A stretch of DNA of 64,000 bases from Pedobacter sp. PLR (GTDB lineage: Bacteria; Bacteroidota; Bacteroidia; Sphingobacteriales; Sphingobacteriaceae). Every line of letters starts with the position of its first letter. Within the stretch, counting starts at the first letter, position 1. Shown piece after piece: positions 8,513 through 16,261 of this stretch. The stretch spans positions 1-64,000 of the forward strand of contig NZ_JAPIVQ010000001.1 in NCBI RefSeq assembly GCF_026239675.1, in the 5' to 3' direction. The notes beneath the pieces were generated by a model that saw only the letters and a program-made list of their open reading frames with translations, did no database searches and was not told the origin of the DNA. A program made the position numbers and the translations under genes.

Positions 8513-9397
8513 CTAGCTATACTGTGCTGCCGGATCAAATAGCATTGGGAAAAACTGCCCCTCCATCTGGTCACCTTCAGGAACTGCAGGTACACCATTC
8601 AGCAATACTTTATTTGAGGCAGATTGTGTCCCATCAGCAAACACATTTAATACAAATGCCCGTCTGGAATGATTAGATTTATTTTCATTGGATCCATGTA
8701 ATAATAAAGGATGATGAAATGTGCCATACCCCTTCTTCATTTCAATGGAAACAGGAACAAATTCTTCTTTTTGCTTTTCAGTCAGGTGATCTGCAATACC
8801 ATTCATGTCGCCCGCTAGTTCAGGTTTTTCAAGCAAGCCCCATTTGTGACTTTTAGGAACATATAGTAAGCAGCCATTTTCAGTCGTAGCGTCATCTAAT
8901 CCAACCCAGCAGGTTAAGTGCTGCATTGGGACAGTCCTTGTCCAATAAGAATAATCCTGATGCCAGGCAACAACTCCCCCATGCTTTGCCGGTTTACAAA
9001 ATAGTTGGTCATGCCAGAATCTAACCCCTTTATCCCCTAGCAACTGACTTGCAGCCATAAGAAAGGCAGGGTTCCAAAGCGTATCATGAAAACCTTTGGT
9101 AATACGCCAGGCCCCCAGTGCATGAAATAAAACAGTTTCCGGATTTGAAGATTCATTGGAATGGAACTCATGAAAGAGATGATTTCCGGGATGATTCGCA
9201 TTGGTGATTTCATGGAGGTCATTTCTTAAAACCTCAACCTGCTCCTCCTCTAAAAGCTTAATGTTACTTAAATACCCATGGTCATTAAAAAACTGGACTT
9301 GCTCTTCGGTTAACCGGTATTCCTCCCATTGGATTTTGCCCGCCGGTTTTTTAAATGTATCAGTGATCTGATGGTGAAATTCTGAAAAATCCTGCAT
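8513..9397 (-). CDS. Phytanoyl-CoA dioxygenase (PhyH) family protein
   Basis: A 294-residue non-haem Fe(II)/2-oxoglutarate dioxygenase. The metal triad is visible: H146 and D148 in AWHQDYSYW, and the distal histidine near H234 in LLLHGSNENKSNHSRRAF, with the 2-oxoglutarate-binding arginine at about 245. No signal peptide. PhyH proteins hydroxylate small molecules. In Bacteroidota they often sit in sugar or compatible-solute catabolic clusters, as here with an isomerase, an AraC regulator and an oxidoreductase. It is divergent from the AraC gene at 9535 and probably shares its control region. Confidence 0.88.
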   Translation of the reverse strand: MQDFSEFHHQITDTFKKPAGKIQWEEYRLTEEQVQFFNDHGYLSNIKLLEEEQVEVLRNDLHEITNANHPGNHLFHEFHSNESSNPETVLFHALGAWRITKGFHDTLWNPAFLMAASQLLGDKGVRFWHDQLFCKPAKHGGVVAWHQDYSYWTRTVPMQHLTCWVGLDDATTENGCLLYVPKSHKWGLLEKPELAGDMNGIADHLTEKQKEEFVPVSIEMKKGYGTFHHPLLLHGSNENKSNHSRRAFVLNVFADGTQSASNKVLLNGVPAVPEGDQMEGQFFPMLFDPAAQYS

Positions 9398-9460
9398 GTT
9401 TGGTTTGTTGATTGGTCACACAAAGTAATTGAATAAAAAGATACCCGAATTAGCTTATTT

Positions 9461-9507
9461 TGACTTAATAATCACCTATCTTGTAGTTAAAACTATCTAT
9501 TAAGTCA
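9461..9507. promoter_or_regulatory. Large interrupted palindrome between divergent PhyH and AraC genes
   Basis: TGACTTAATA (9461-9470) is mirrored perfectly by TATTAAGTCA (9498-9507). Between them lies a smaller symmetric element, TAGTT-aa-AACTA (9484-9495). The arms are 10 bp with a 27-bp spacer, inside the 137-bp divergent promoter region. This is a candidate operator, most simply for the AraC regulator at 9535. Confidence 0.45.
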
Positions 9508-9534
9508 GAATGAGCAAAGAATAAGATATTTCCC

Positions 9535-10398
9535 ATGAAACCAGTTTTTGAATCTATTTCACCTCCACCATCAAGCTCCTTAAAGGCATTCTTCCAGGAA
9601 AAAGACGAATTTGATGCGCCCTGGCACTTTCATCCACAATTTGAATTAACCTTCATTCTAAAAAGTTCCGGTTTGCGCTATGTGGGGAATAGTATTGAGA
9701 ATTTTGAGGACAATGACCTGATTCTATTGGGCCCAAACCTACCTCATTGCTGGAAAAATGTAGGTCCACAGATCAATAAAGCCCAGGCCATTGTGATTCA
9801 ATGGGATCTTGATTTATTGGGGAAAGACTGGTTGAGACAACCTGAATTTACCCACATAAAAAGGATGTTAGACCTTTCTGAAAAAGGAATCCGGTTTGAT
9901 AAACTATTTGCCGCCGAAATTAAAGACATCTTCATCAGGATGCTTAAAATGGAATCCTTTGAAAAGTTAATGTGTTTTCTAAATCTCCTGGACCTCATGG
10001 CTGACCAGGTTCAATTTCAAACCCTTTGTGATCACAATTTTGCGATCATGACCGCTTCACAGCAAAGTGAGCGAATCAATTCCGTTTATCAATATGTGAG
10101 ACAACATTATGGAACTAAAATAAGATTGGAGGACATCGCAGGACATTTACACATGAGTGAAGAGAACTTCTCCAGATTTTTCAGCAAAGTAATGAAGAAA
10201 ACGTTTTTCATCTTTTTAAATGAATTCAGGTTAAATATGGCCTGCAAACAACTCATAGAAACAGATCTCCAGGTTAAACAGATTAGTTACGCCTGTGGTT
10301 ATGAAACACTACCTTTCTTTTTCCGCCAATTTAAGCGATTTAAACAAATCTCCCCTTTACAATTCCGATTAAAATATCATAAAATAGAGGGTGATTAA
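9535..10398 (+). CDS. AraC family transcriptional regulator (cupin sensor)
   Basis: 287 residues. The N-terminal cupin-like domain (about 15-110) contains the typical DAPWHFHPQFELTFIL strand and the GPNLPHCWKN turn. The C-terminal AraC HTH domain (about 180-285) includes IRLEDIAGHLHMSEENFSRF and a second HTH with ISYACGYETLPFFFRQFKRF. The cupin usually binds a sugar or a small organic effector. It is divergent from the PhyH-isomerase operon and ends one base before the stop of the convergent oxidoreductase gene, so it probably controls this catabolic group. Confidence 0.88.
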   Translation: MKPVFESISPPPSSSLKAFFQEKDEFDAPWHFHPQFELTFILKSSGLRYVGNSIENFEDNDLILLGPNLPHCWKNVGPQINKAQAIVIQWDLDLLGKDWLRQPEFTHIKRMLDLSEKGIRFDKLFAAEIKDIFIRMLKMESFEKLMCFLNLLDLMADQVQFQTLCDHNFAIMTASQQSERINSVYQYVRQHYGTKIRLEDIAGHLHMSEENFSRFFSKVMKKTFFIFLNEFRLNMACKQLIETDLQVKQISYACGYETLPFFFRQFKRFKQISPLQFRLKYHKIEGD

Positions 10399-10399
10399 T

Positions 10400-11710
10400 T
10401 TACACCCTCCACTCCTTTTTCATACTTCTCGTAGTTAACTGATTAGCTTCTTTATCATTGTCGAATTTTTCCTTAACAGGATCCCATTTTAACGGACGCT
10501 TTAAAGTATACGCGATATTTGCCAAATTGCCTACTGTTGCACTTCTGTGACCGGTTTCTACACTGGCTACGGTTTCACCACGTTGCTGTATGGCATTAAT
10601 AAAATCCAGATAATGATTTGTGCTTACATAAACTTTTTGTTCCGACTCAGAAAACAAGTGATCTTTTAAATTTATTGGATCAGTTACCAAACTACCCCGC
10701 TGCACTTCCAGCTTACCTTTACTTCCAATAATTTGTATCGCATTATTTTTTCCGAAATTTTCGTGAGTTACCTTAATTCCATTTGCATAAGTTAATGATA
10801 AAAACGGGTGGTCTGCGCCATTTGGTGGCGTTATCAGCTCAGGCCCACTTTTATCCATATCCAATCCCCACTGTACAATATCGAACATATGTGCACCCCA
10901 ATCAGTTACATCACCCCCTCCCAAACCTTGATAATAACGCCATTTAGCCCAGTTAGATGGCCTTGCCAAAGTCGGATTAAGCAAACTATTGTAATGAACA
11001 TATTCATTTGGTCCCAGCCAAAAATTCCAATCAAGGCCCTCCGGAACTTCTTCCTTAGGTAAGTCGTAAGGTAATGGTGCCCCTCCTATACTAACTTTGA
11101 TGGACTGAATATCACCTAAATAGCCATTCCTCATAATTAAAGCAGTTTTTCTGAATTCTTCGTGAGAACGCTGCATACTCCCGGTTTGGAAAACTCTTTT
11201 ATACTTATTTGCCGCATTTACCATTGCCCTACCTTCCCCAATACTTAATGAAAGTGGTTTTTCGCAATAAATATCTTTGCCCGCAGCCGCTGCTCTTACT
11301 GCAATCGGAGCATGCCAATGATCTGGCACCGCAATTACCACCGCATCAATGTCTTTACGGTTCAATAACGTTCTGAAATCGCTATCTCTATAACAACTAT
11401 TAGAAGATCCTGAGGTATTCTTACCCGCGTAAAATTGGTTTACCTCATCCGCAAAAAGGTTCATTTTAGTTTTGTGAACATCACAGGCCGCTAATATTCT
11501 GACCTTATCAATTCCCTTAAAGGAATTAAATAACCCAAACGACTGCTTTCCGGTACCAATAAATCCCAATGCAATCTGATCGCTGGGTGCGACATAACCA
11601 ACACCACCCAATACATGACGGGGAACGATCATAAAACCGGATAAAATAGCAGCTCCTTTAAGGAAATCTCTTCTATTAATAACTTTAGGCTTTTCTAGTT
11701 CAGAATTCAT
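10400..11710 (-). CDS. Gfo/Idh/MocA family oxidoreductase with Tat signal
   Basis: 436 residues. A twin-arginine motif (NRRDFLKGAAILSG, Arg13-Arg14) predicts Tat export. A Rossmann fold starts at about residue 47 (IALGFIGTGKQSFGLF), and the family's EKP motif is present (KDIYCEKPLSLSIGEGRAMV), with PDHWHAPIAVRAAAAGKD just before it. The C-terminal alpha/beta domain carries WRYYQGLGGGDVTDWGAHMF. Periplasmic Gfo/Idh/MocA proteins are frequent in Bacteroidota sugar and glycoside catabolism. Some work as NAD-dependent glycosidases or 3-keto-sugar-forming enzymes, and the substrate here is unknown. A second family member lies at 63458. Confidence 0.88.
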   Translation of the reverse strand: MNSELEKPKVINRRDFLKGAAILSGFMIVPRHVLGGVGYVAPSDQIALGFIGTGKQSFGLFNSFKGIDKVRILAACDVHKTKMNLFADEVNQFYAGKNTSGSSNSCYRDSDFRTLLNRKDIDAVVIAVPDHWHAPIAVRAAAAGKDIYCEKPLSLSIGEGRAMVNAANKYKRVFQTGSMQRSHEEFRKTALIMRNGYLGDIQSIKVSIGGAPLPYDLPKEEVPEGLDWNFWLGPNEYVHYNSLLNPTLARPSNWAKWRYYQGLGGGDVTDWGAHMFDIVQWGLDMDKSGPELITPPNGADHPFLSLTYANGIKVTHENFGKNNAIQIIGSKGKLEVQRGSLVTDPINLKDHLFSESEQKVYVSTNHYLDFINAIQQRGETVASVETGHRSATVGNLANIAYTLKRPLKWDPVKEKFDNDKEANQLTTRSMKKEWRV

Positions 11711-12204
11711 AAAATTTATAGTTAAGGGTGATCATTTAAAAATAGGTTAAAATTTCTGATATTTATTTACTGCTACCTGAATTTTTATTGTTTGATTTAT
11801 GAAGATCATGTCAATTTAATCTGATAACGATAATACTTAGCATCAAAAAACCGCTGTAACAAAACCACAAGCAATGATTGGTACAATCAATTATTGTTGC
11901 TGAATTCAACTAATAACTAAAAATAATGACCCGGTGCCAGCCATACAATGGAGGATCCTATTAAAAGGATGGACTATTCCAACGATGTTATGTTTAGGAT
12001 TAAATGGATTTCACCAGATGTGAATCCCTGTTTCTGAGAATTACTGACAGCTGGTTAAAACTATGCAAATCTGTTTTGCAAACGAAAAGATTAGCTAATA
12101 TTAATCTATAAGATAACCATAACTTAAACGGTTAATTTACTATATTTACAATCGAACCGATTATCCTACAACACACTTGAATTACATTCAAAATCAAAAT
12201 ATCT
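11711..12204. other. Divergent intergenic region without recognised gene
   Basis: A 494-bp AT-rich gap between two divergently transcribed genes. I see no RNA gene or convincing open frame. The longest plausible piece is a 29-codon ATG frame near 11948 with no ribosome site. Imperfect symmetry around AGCAATGATTG and CAATTATTGTTGCT (11871-11902) may be regulatory but is weak. Confidence 0.4.
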
Positions 12205-13725
12205 ATGTCTAAAATAGTAAAATTAAATCTTTTATGCCTATTCAGCCTTTTGTTCTTGTTATCATTTAAACAGTCTGCTGGCATGGTAGAGACACCCGAT
12301 ATAAAAGCAGGTATAGCTAAAATAACAGGAAGAATAACAAGTCCAAATGACGCAAACAATGATAGCGTTTTTGTAAATATTACTGTTCCACATCCAATTT
12401 CAGGAGAGTTTGTTAAATATAAAGCGTTTGTTGATCGATCAGGGAAGTTCTCTATTGATGTTGATGTTGAAACAGTTATTTCCCTGATTGGTTTACATAC
12501 AAGTTTAAATCCAGAGAAGTCCCTTCTTGTTAAATTAACAAGTGGTGGTGTTACTAACATTGATATTGCCTATAATTCGGGTTTTGATATCGAAAATATT
12601 GACATTAGGCCTGCTAATATGACTCAAAATGATATGACCAGAGGCATAGACGTTATTGGTAAAATGATTGAATCCAGACCGGACAGGGCACCGAAACCTA
12701 TGTATAACAAAAGCACAGCTGATTTTCTGAATCATGCTAAAACTGTTTTATCGGAAAGATTAGTGATTTTAAATAATGACACATTAATATCAAAAGAGTT
12801 AAAAGAAGTTCTGTCTAAAGATTTCCATTTGTTCCTATATAAAGCGCATGTCTTTGATTACAAAGATGAGATGATGCGTAATTATCGCAACACAAATAAG
12901 GATAAAAATGAAAATCCTGATATCCAAAAGATTGACAGATCCTATTATCGTTTTTTGAAAGATTTTAAGCTCAATGATCCACAATATCTGAATTGTTTTA
13001 CGTTCCACGAAGTTCAACTAGAAATTCTTCAAAATGAGATATTAGGGCTCCCTGAGATCGGAGAAAGCGACATTCCCTCCTGGTTAGCAAGTGTAAAAGT
13101 TATTTTAGCGGATTTAGTCGGGTTCGACGATGGTCAATATTATGATATTTTAGCGGCCAATGCCTATGGCAGACAGCTAAATGAAGAAGTAAGACCGCTA
13201 ACCGAAAAGCAAAAAGAGAACATAGTAAATTATTGGAAAGAAGGAGAAATTGCAAAAATACTATTTCGGAAAAACCAACAGATTGTTGAATTGGACAAAT
13301 TCAAATCACCTGCTGTTGTAAATGAAATCTCCTCAGTTCCGGACGATAAGATTATTGAAACAATTATCGCTAAACACAAGGGCAAGGTTGTTTTTATTGA
13401 CCTTTGGGCTACATGGTGTGTTCCTTGCCTAGATGCAATGAAGCAATTCAGAGGTACAAAAAATGAGCTTCGGCATAAGGATATTGCATTTGTGTATCTA
13501 ACAAACGCATCTTCACCCCGAAAGCTATGGGAAGAAAAAATTAAAGGAATAGGAAGTGAGCATTATTATCTGAAAGATACTCAGTGGGAGTACATCATGA
13601 ACCATTTTGAGTTCAAATATATTCCGTCTTATCTATTATACAATAAAGAAGGTGTGCTCATCAATAAATTTTCAGCCTTTCCTGGAAATGAAAAAGTGAA
13701 AGAGATGATTAACGGCCTGTTGTAA
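12205..13725 (+). CDS. Exported thioredoxin-like (TlpA/redoxin) protein
   Basis: 506 residues. A signal-type hydrophobic N-terminus (KLNLLCLFSLLFLLSFKQSA) is followed by a poorly conserved region (30-360) of beta strands then helices. A C-terminal thioredoxin fold starts at about residue 385, with VVFIDLWATWCVPCLDAMKQ. The CxxC active site is WCVPC, and the cis-proline region is seen in FKYIPSYLLYNKEG. Such proteins act in the periplasm or at the outer membrane as thiol-disulfide reductases, often in iron- or nutrient-linked clusters. It is monocistronic, with a strong terminator 78 bp downstream. Confidence 0.85.
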   Translation: MSKIVKLNLLCLFSLLFLLSFKQSAGMVETPDIKAGIAKITGRITSPNDANNDSVFVNITVPHPISGEFVKYKAFVDRSGKFSIDVDVETVISLIGLHTSLNPEKSLLVKLTSGGVTNIDIAYNSGFDIENIDIRPANMTQNDMTRGIDVIGKMIESRPDRAPKPMYNKSTADFLNHAKTVLSERLVILNNDTLISKELKEVLSKDFHLFLYKAHVFDYKDEMMRNYRNTNKDKNENPDIQKIDRSYYRFLKDFKLNDPQYLNCFTFHEVQLEILQNEILGLPEIGESDIPSWLASVKVILADLVGFDDGQYYDILAANAYGRQLNEEVRPLTEKQKENIVNYWKEGEIAKILFRKNQQIVELDKFKSPAVVNEISSVPDDKIIETIIAKHKGKVVFIDLWATWCVPCLDAMKQFRGTKNELRHKDIAFVYLTNASSPRKLWEEKIKGIGSEHYYLKDTQWEYIMNHFEFKYIPSYLLYNKEGVLINKFSAFPGNEKVKEMINGLL

Positions 13726-13803
13726 AACCGTTTGGGTCCCATACTAAATACCATTTAAACGTTGATTTCAGGACCAGATTCTGATACCAGCGGGATCACG
13801 GGA

Positions 13804-13826
13804 GGCGCAAGAAATTGCGCCTTTTT
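13804..13826 (+). terminator. Rho-independent terminator
   Basis: The stem GGCGCAA / TTGCGCC with a GAAA tetraloop is followed directly by TTTTT. It lies downstream of the thioredoxin-like gene that ends at 13725. Confidence 0.85.
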
Positions 13827-13877
13827 AGCTCCCATTTCTACCTATCTAAGCCAGTGGCAAATTGAATGGGATGGAAT

Positions 13878-16091
13878 TTAGAAATTCCTGGGTATGGTAA
13901 AATAAAAGGTCGTTCCGATACCTTCCTCACTTTCCACCCATAGCTGCCCACCATGCTTTAAAACAAAATCATAACAAAGGCTTAATCCCAGGCCTGTTCC
14001 TTTTTCTCCTGAAGTTCCATAGGTCGTATAATTAGAGTTCTTGTAAAAAAGCTCAGGTAGCTTATCTTTAGGGATTCCCTGACCGGTATCTTTAATAGAA
14101 AATTTAAACACGTTATCCTCACCAACAGCTTTAACGGTAACCACCCCTCCAACATTAGTAAATTTAACTGCATTGGAGAGCAGGTTACGAATAATGGTCT
14201 CCAGCATCGCCGTATCTGCATCAAGTATAAAATCTCCTTTAACACTTTGCACAATTTCAATGTTTTTCTTGACCGCCATTGGCGAAATGGTTTGGATACA
14301 TTTACTTATCAGAGTTGGCAGATCTTTTATCTCCACCGGGTTAAAACTTACCGCATTAAACTGCAGCTTTGCCCAGGTTAATAAATCTTCAAGCAAGTTA
14401 TTCGCATTGGAAAGTTCCCGCTTCATCATAAAAAGATAGTTATGTACATCGTCAGCTGAGCTAGATTCAAAATCTGCTAAGGTAAGATCTAAAAGCTGCA
14501 GGCTTCCCGATATTGGATTCCTCAAATCATGTCCGATAATAGAGAGCAGTTTATTTTTCTGTTCATTTGAAGCCGTTAATTCTGTATTTAAGGCTTTAAG
14601 TGCATTTTCATGAAACTTTCTTGTCGTTACATCTCTCATGCTGCCTTCTGTTCCGATAATAATACCATGCTCAACAATCAATCTGGCATTCACGGACGCA
14701 TAACGCAATTCTTCATTTTTGGTTTTTAACCTGACCTCAAAGTCAATCACAAAACCATTGACCCTAAGGTTCCCGATAATCCTTTCACGGTCCTGAGGAT
14801 AGTAGTAAAAGTTTGACACTGGTTTTCCTATAATCTCTGTACGATGGTAACCCGAATGCTGCTCTATTGATGGACTGATCTCCTGAACCAATCCCTCCTG
14901 ATCAGTCTGATAGAATACATCCTGAACATTCTCAAAAATAGTCCGGTATTTTTTTTCACTCAATACCAGATCACTTTCTATTTCCTTTCTTTTAGTGATG
15001 TCCTCTATCTGCGAAACATAATGTAAAGGGTGACCTGAGCTGTCATAAAGCATAGTAGCAGCGATTACTACCCAGATAGGATCACCGTTTTTATGGATGT
15101 ATCTTTTCTCGAGTTTCTTCTCTCCAATTTTGGCTACTGCTAAATCATTTAAGATATCGATGCTATTCGCCAGATCATCAGGGTGGGTAATCTCCTGTAT
15201 AGTTAGCTGTTTCATTTCCACTTCTGAATAGCCAAGAATCTGACACAAACTTTTATTCACTCTTTTCCATCGCCCATCGGGGCTGATTAAGGCCATACCA
15301 ATTAAAGAGTGTTCAAAGGCTTGCTTAAACTGTGCATCACTTTGATAAAGCTCTTCCTCTAATTGCTTACGCTTTGTAATATTAAACGCGATGGCACCTA
15401 CCATATCTCCTTCGCTTCCCGCACCCGGAAAAGGGAATTTATAGGTCTTAAAATATTGGGGATGTCCATGCTCATCTCTGACCGTTTGATGAAACTCTTT
15501 GTTGCGCCCGAATTCCAGAACATCTATATTATTAAGCTGTGCATTCCTTGCAATATCCAATCCGAATATTTCTTCGTTACTCTTTCCGATAACATCTTTT
15601 GTCAGGTGAAGCGTATCAAAAAAACACTTGTTCGCATATTTTAAAATATCATCTCTATCGGTAATCCAGCAAAGTCCGGGTAACTCATCCATAAACAGCT
15701 GAAACCGTTTTTCATTAATGACGACAGCCCTTTTTTCGGTAACATCCTCACTGTAAATCATGATTCCTCCGATTGAACCATCCTCCCCCAGCCAGTGCCG
15801 CACTTCCCATTTCAGCAACATCACTTCTCCATCAGCACGTTCAAATTTATCTTCATCGAATTTTTGATCTACCCCTTGCAGGCAGGCAGCATGTATTACT
15901 TTCAATCGATCAGTAATTTCAGGAAAAATCTCATAATGAGATTTCCCAATCAATTCTTTATTTTCCAGGTTATAAAAACTAATCCATTTTTCAGACACAG
16001 CCAGATAACGCATATGGGTATCCAGAATAGCCATTGGAACCGGAGCAACAGCAATGATATTTTTTAAAGAATTGGGAAGATGATTCATCAT
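13878..16091 (-). CDS. Multi-PAS sensor histidine kinase
   Basis: 737 residues from the ATG at 16091 (or 16088). The longer frame from 16181 adds 30 unusual residues and is less likely. Four PAS domains are seen in series: MAILDTHMRYLAVSEKW, LCWITDRDDILKYANKCFFD, IGMALISPDGRWKRVNKSLC and VFYQTDQEGLVQEISPSIEQ. Each ends in a D-[VI]-T-x-[RK] type linker. A HisKA dimerisation helix follows, with the phosphorylated His in LLSIIGHDLRNPISGSLQLL, and then a HATPase_c domain (IRNLLSNAVKFTNVGG, DTGQGIPKDKLPELF, GTGLGLSLCYDFV). No membrane helices, so a cytoplasmic sensor. No response regulator is adjacent. It lies downstream of the usher-like gene on the same strand. Confidence 0.92.
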   Translation of the reverse strand: MMNHLPNSLKNIIAVAPVPMAILDTHMRYLAVSEKWISFYNLENKELIGKSHYEIFPEITDRLKVIHAACLQGVDQKFDEDKFERADGEVMLLKWEVRHWLGEDGSIGGIMIYSEDVTEKRAVVINEKRFQLFMDELPGLCWITDRDDILKYANKCFFDTLHLTKDVIGKSNEEIFGLDIARNAQLNNIDVLEFGRNKEFHQTVRDEHGHPQYFKTYKFPFPGAGSEGDMVGAIAFNITKRKQLEEELYQSDAQFKQAFEHSLIGMALISPDGRWKRVNKSLCQILGYSEVEMKQLTIQEITHPDDLANSIDILNDLAVAKIGEKKLEKRYIHKNGDPIWVVIAATMLYDSSGHPLHYVSQIEDITKRKEIESDLVLSEKKYRTIFENVQDVFYQTDQEGLVQEISPSIEQHSGYHRTEIIGKPVSNFYYYPQDRERIIGNLRVNGFVIDFEVRLKTKNEELRYASVNARLIVEHGIIIGTEGSMRDVTTRKFHENALKALNTELTASNEQKNKLLSIIGHDLRNPISGSLQLLDLTLADFESSSADDVHNYLFMMKRELSNANNLLEDLLTWAKLQFNAVSFNPVEIKDLPTLISKCIQTISPMAVKKNIEIVQSVKGDFILDADTAMLETIIRNLLSNAVKFTNVGGVVTVKAVGEDNVFKFSIKDTGQGIPKDKLPELFYKNSNYTTYGTSGEKGTGLGLSLCYDFVLKHGGQLWVESEEGIGTTFYFTIPRNF

Positions 16092-16261
16092 ATTTGGTAA
16101 GAAAGGGCAATTATTAAATTGCATCAGGAGAAACAAAGATACAAAAACCTTTCTTGCAGTCTGGCAGCTGTAATGGCACATTCACTGGCGATTGCCACCC
16201 GGGAGTCTGAAATATAGCGCTTACATTGACCGCCTTTTCCAGCTATCTTCCTGATGGAATA

